41,639 bases of DNA, taken from an uncultured Oscillospiraceae bacterium. GTDB taxonomy: Bacteria; Bacillota; Clostridia; Oscillospirales; Ruminococcaceae. The position numbers and the translations under genes are program-made. The notes beneath the pieces are model-generated. The model did no database searches. It was not told the origin of the DNA and saw only the letters and a program-made list of their open reading frames with translations. Where the stretch lies: positions 1 to 41,639 of the forward strand of contig CATJCP010000096.1 in the NCBI GenBank assembly GCA_949737515.1. The letters are read 5' to 3'. This document shows positions 39,570 through 41,639 of this stretch, piece after piece. Within the stretch, counting starts at the first letter, position 1; every line of letters begins with the position of its first letter.

Positions 39570-41639
39570 ATGAAAAAAGAGAGAGAATTTGTCCTATGGT
39601 ACGATGCCCCCGCAGACGTTAAAAACTGGAACGAAGCCCTTCCCATAGGCAACGGCAGACTGGGGGCAATGGTGTTCGGCGGGGCGGAGAAGGAGCGGAT
39701 ACAGCTTAATGAGGACTCTGTGTGGAGCGGCGGCTTTATCGACCGGGTAAACCCGGACAGCTACGCCAACCTGGAAAAGGTCCGCCGTCTGATCCGGGAA
39801 GGGGAGATCGAGGAGGCGCAGCTCCTGGCCAAATACGCAATGACCGGGACGCCCCAAAGCGAGCGGTGCTACCAGATGCTGGGGAACATTACCTTGGATA
39901 CCACCCATCTGCCAGGGGAGATCACTGAATACCGCAGGGAATTGGACCTGGAAAACGCGGTCTGCCGCGTGTCTTTCCGGAGCGGGGATGTGGAATACAC
40001 AAGGGAAGTTTTTGCCTCCCAGCCCCAGAATGTTCTGGTGATACATTACCGGGCCAGCAAACCCCACGCCCTGAATTTCCATATGAAGGTGGATCGGGAC
40101 CGCTTTTTTAATACTGCCTGGAAGGAAAATGGCAACCGGGTCGCCTTTGAGGGGACCAACGGCGGGGAAAACGGCCTTGACTTTTGCTGTATGGCTCAGG
40201 GCCAGTGTTCCGGCGGAACTCTCGAGGCCATTGGAGAATATCTGGTGGTTCGCGGCGCCGATGAAGCGACCATTTTGCTGACCGCTGCCACCTCCTTCCG
40301 GGAGAAAGACTGGATCAGGTACTGCCGGGACCGGCTCTCCCAATGCGCTGCGTTTACCGCGGAGCAGCTGTTTGAGGAGCACAAGAGGGAATACCAGGCG
40401 TATTTTTGCAGATGTTCCCTCCGGCTTACCGGGAATGAGGAAGCGGAGAAGCTTCCCACCGATAAGCGGCTGGAGCGCTTCCAGGAGGGCGGCGGGGATA
40501 ATGGCCTGATTGCCCTCTATTTCCACTTTGGAAGATATCTGCTGATCTCCTCCAGCCGTCCGGGGAGCCTGCCCGCCAACCTTCAGGGCATCTGGACCGA
40601 TGGGGTCCGGCCCGCCTGGGACAGCAAGTATACCATCAATATCAACACCGAGATGAACTACTGGCCTGCGGAGATGTGCGGCCTCTCTGACTGTCACCTT
40701 CCCCTGTTTGACCATCTGGTGCGGATGTACCCCCATGGGAAGTATGTGGCCCAGACCATGTACCATGCCAGGGGATGGGTTGCCCATCACAATACCGATC
40801 TTTGGGGAGATACAGCGCCCCAGGACGTCTATATTCCCGCCACCTACTGGACTTTGGGGGCTGCGTGGCTCTCCACCCACATCTGGGAGCATTACGCCTA
40901 CACAATGGACACCGGGTTTTTAAGAAAACACTTTTATCTGCTGCGGGACGCCTGCGTCTTTTTCCTGGACCACCTGATTGAGGATGAGAAGGGACGGCTG
41001 GTGATCTCCCCCTCCACCTCCCCGGAAAACACCTACATACTCCCGAAAAACGGCAAGCCCGCCCAGTTCTGCCAGGGCAGCGCCATGGACAACCAGATCC
41101 TCACCGAGCTGTTCCGGGACTGCATTGCCGCCTGCGATATTTTGGGCGGAGAGGAGGAGCTGAAGGAGGCCCTGTCCAAAACCCTGGAAAAAATCCCATC
41201 TCCCCAGATTGACAGCATGGGCCGGATCATGGAATGGCTGGACGAATACCAGGAAAAGGAGCCGGGCCACCGGCACATTTCCCACCTGTACGCCCTGTAT
41301 CCGGGACATCAGATATCCCTGGAGGACACTCCAGAACTGGCGGAGGCGGCCAGGGAAACCCTGGAATACCGTCTTTCCCACGGGGGCGGGCATACGGGCT
41401 GGAGCCGGGCGTGGATCATCAACTTCTGGGCCCAGCTCCACGATAAGGAGAAGGTGGAGGAAAACATCAAAATGCTGCTGGTGAAATCCACCCTCCCCAA
41501 CCTGTTTGACAACCACCCGCCCTTCCAGATTGACGGCAACTTTGGAGGGACCGCTGGGATCGCAAGGAGCCTGATGCAGAGCAGCCCAGACAAAATAGAG
41601 CTGCTTCCCGCCCTGCCGGGATCCTGGAAGGAAGGGGAG
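39570..41639 (+). CDS. GH95 alpha-L-fucosidase/galactosidase, canonical (runs off right edge)
   Basis: The visible 690 codons cover most of a GH95 enzyme. The N-terminal domain starts '[19 protein letters not shown]' and '[11 protein letters not shown]', followed by the (alpha/alpha)6 barrel. All expected catalytic elements are present: [10 protein letters not shown] with Asn357 and Asn359, SPSTSPEN with the acid Glu486, and [11 protein letters not shown] with Asp655. [13 protein letters not shown] and HTGWSRAW are other hallmarks. No signal peptide is seen, so it should be cytoplasmic. AGAAGGAGA precedes the ATG at 39570. It is an inverting fucosidase by family (alpha-1,2-fucose is typical; some members take L-galactose). 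The gene may begin a second glycan unit to the right. Confidence 0.93.
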   Translation, partial: MKKEREFVLWYDAPADVKNWNEALPIGNGRLGAMVFGGAEKERIQLNEDSVWSGGFIDRVNPDSYANLEKVRRLIREGEIEEAQLLAKYAMTGTPQSERCYQMLGNITLDTTHLPGEITEYRRELDLENAVCRVSFRSGDVEYTREVFASQPQNVLVIHYRASKPHALNFHMKVDRDRFFNTAWKENGNRVAFEGTNGGENGLDFCCMAQGQCSGGTLEAIGEYLVVRGADEATILLTAATSFREKDWIRYCRDRLSQCAAFTAEQLFEEHKREYQAYFCRCSLRLTGNEEAEKLPTDKRLERFQEGGGDNGLIALYFHFGRYLLISSSRPGSLPANLQGIWTDGVRPAWDSKYTININTEMNYWPAEMCGLSDCHLPLFDHLVRMYPHGKYVAQTMYHARGWVAHHNTDLWGDTAPQDVYIPATYWTLGAAWLSTHIWEHYAYTMDTGFLRKHFYLLRDACVFFLDHLIEDEKGRLVISPSTSPENTYILPKNGKPAQFCQGSAMDNQILTELFRDCIAACDILGGEEELKEALSKTLEKIPSPQIDSMGRIMEWLDEYQEKEPGHRHISHLYALYPGHQISLEDTPELAEAARETLEYRLSHGGGHTGWSRAWIINFWAQLHDKEKVEENIKMLLVKSTLPNLFDNHPPFQIDGNFGGTAGIARSLMQSSPDKIELLPALPGSWKEGE

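Noticed and set aside
39594..40892. Minus-strand open frame of 432 codons opposite the right-hand GH95 gene
   Set aside because: The plus strand encodes all GH95 catalytic motifs without interruption; this frame is a shadow.

Overview
The window looks like a chromosomal segment of a GC-rich, strictly anaerobic Firmicute, most likely a gut clostridium of the Oscillospiraceae/Ruminococcaceae type. This is inferred from the V-type ATPase operon, the clostridial-style FolD/FchA pair, the ferredoxin-type aldo/keto reductase, frequent TTG starts behind strong Shine-Dalgarno sites, and a large glycan-degradation locus. No 16S rRNA, tRNA or other taxonomic marker was seen, so the assignment is inference.

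Layout. (1) 1-13244 is a carbohydrate-utilisation locus. An ABC sugar permease (cut by the window edge) and its lipoprotein binding protein lie divergent from an AraC-type regulator; the region between them carries a perfect 15-bp inverted repeat plus a third half-site. A minus-strand run follows: PL38-like lyase, HAD hydrolase, GH95-like enzyme, GH29 fucosidase, GH88 unsaturated uronyl hydrolase, GH3 (NagZ-like) and GH43 with its C-terminal domain. A lyase paired with GH88, together with fucosidases, points to a uronic-acid- and fucose-containing glycan. (2) 13401-22119 is a minus-strand housekeeping operon: aldo/keto reductase, SbcD, SbcC, FchA, FolD, Nudix, an inserted MntA/HepT toxin-antitoxin pair, and a histidine phosphatase. 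The toxin-antitoxin pair is bracketed by a 31-bp direct repeat that includes a leftover start of the phosphatase gene. (3) 22394-31415 is a complete nine-gene V-type ATPase operon on the plus strand with its own promoter, structured leader and terminator. (4) 31461-32109 is a RelE-like toxin / HicB-like antitoxin unit with promoter, operator palindrome and bidirectional terminator. (5) 32133-38618 is a minus-strand operon: ComEC, HolA, RNase M5-like Toprim protein, MBOAT protein and DHHW protein. The last two keep full-length folds but lack the residues expected to be catalytic. (6) 38619-39569 holds a triple-hairpin intergenic element, a long inverted repeat and a Nudix pseudogene. (7) From 39570 a canonical GH95 gene runs off the right edge.

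The strongest second-look items are the apparent double-pseudoenzyme MBOAT/DHHW pair, the FolD lacking its catalytic lysine beside an FchA cyclohydrolase, the repeat-flanked MntA/HepT insertion, the GH95-like enzyme with a changed general base beside a canonical paralogue, and the AraC operator cluster.
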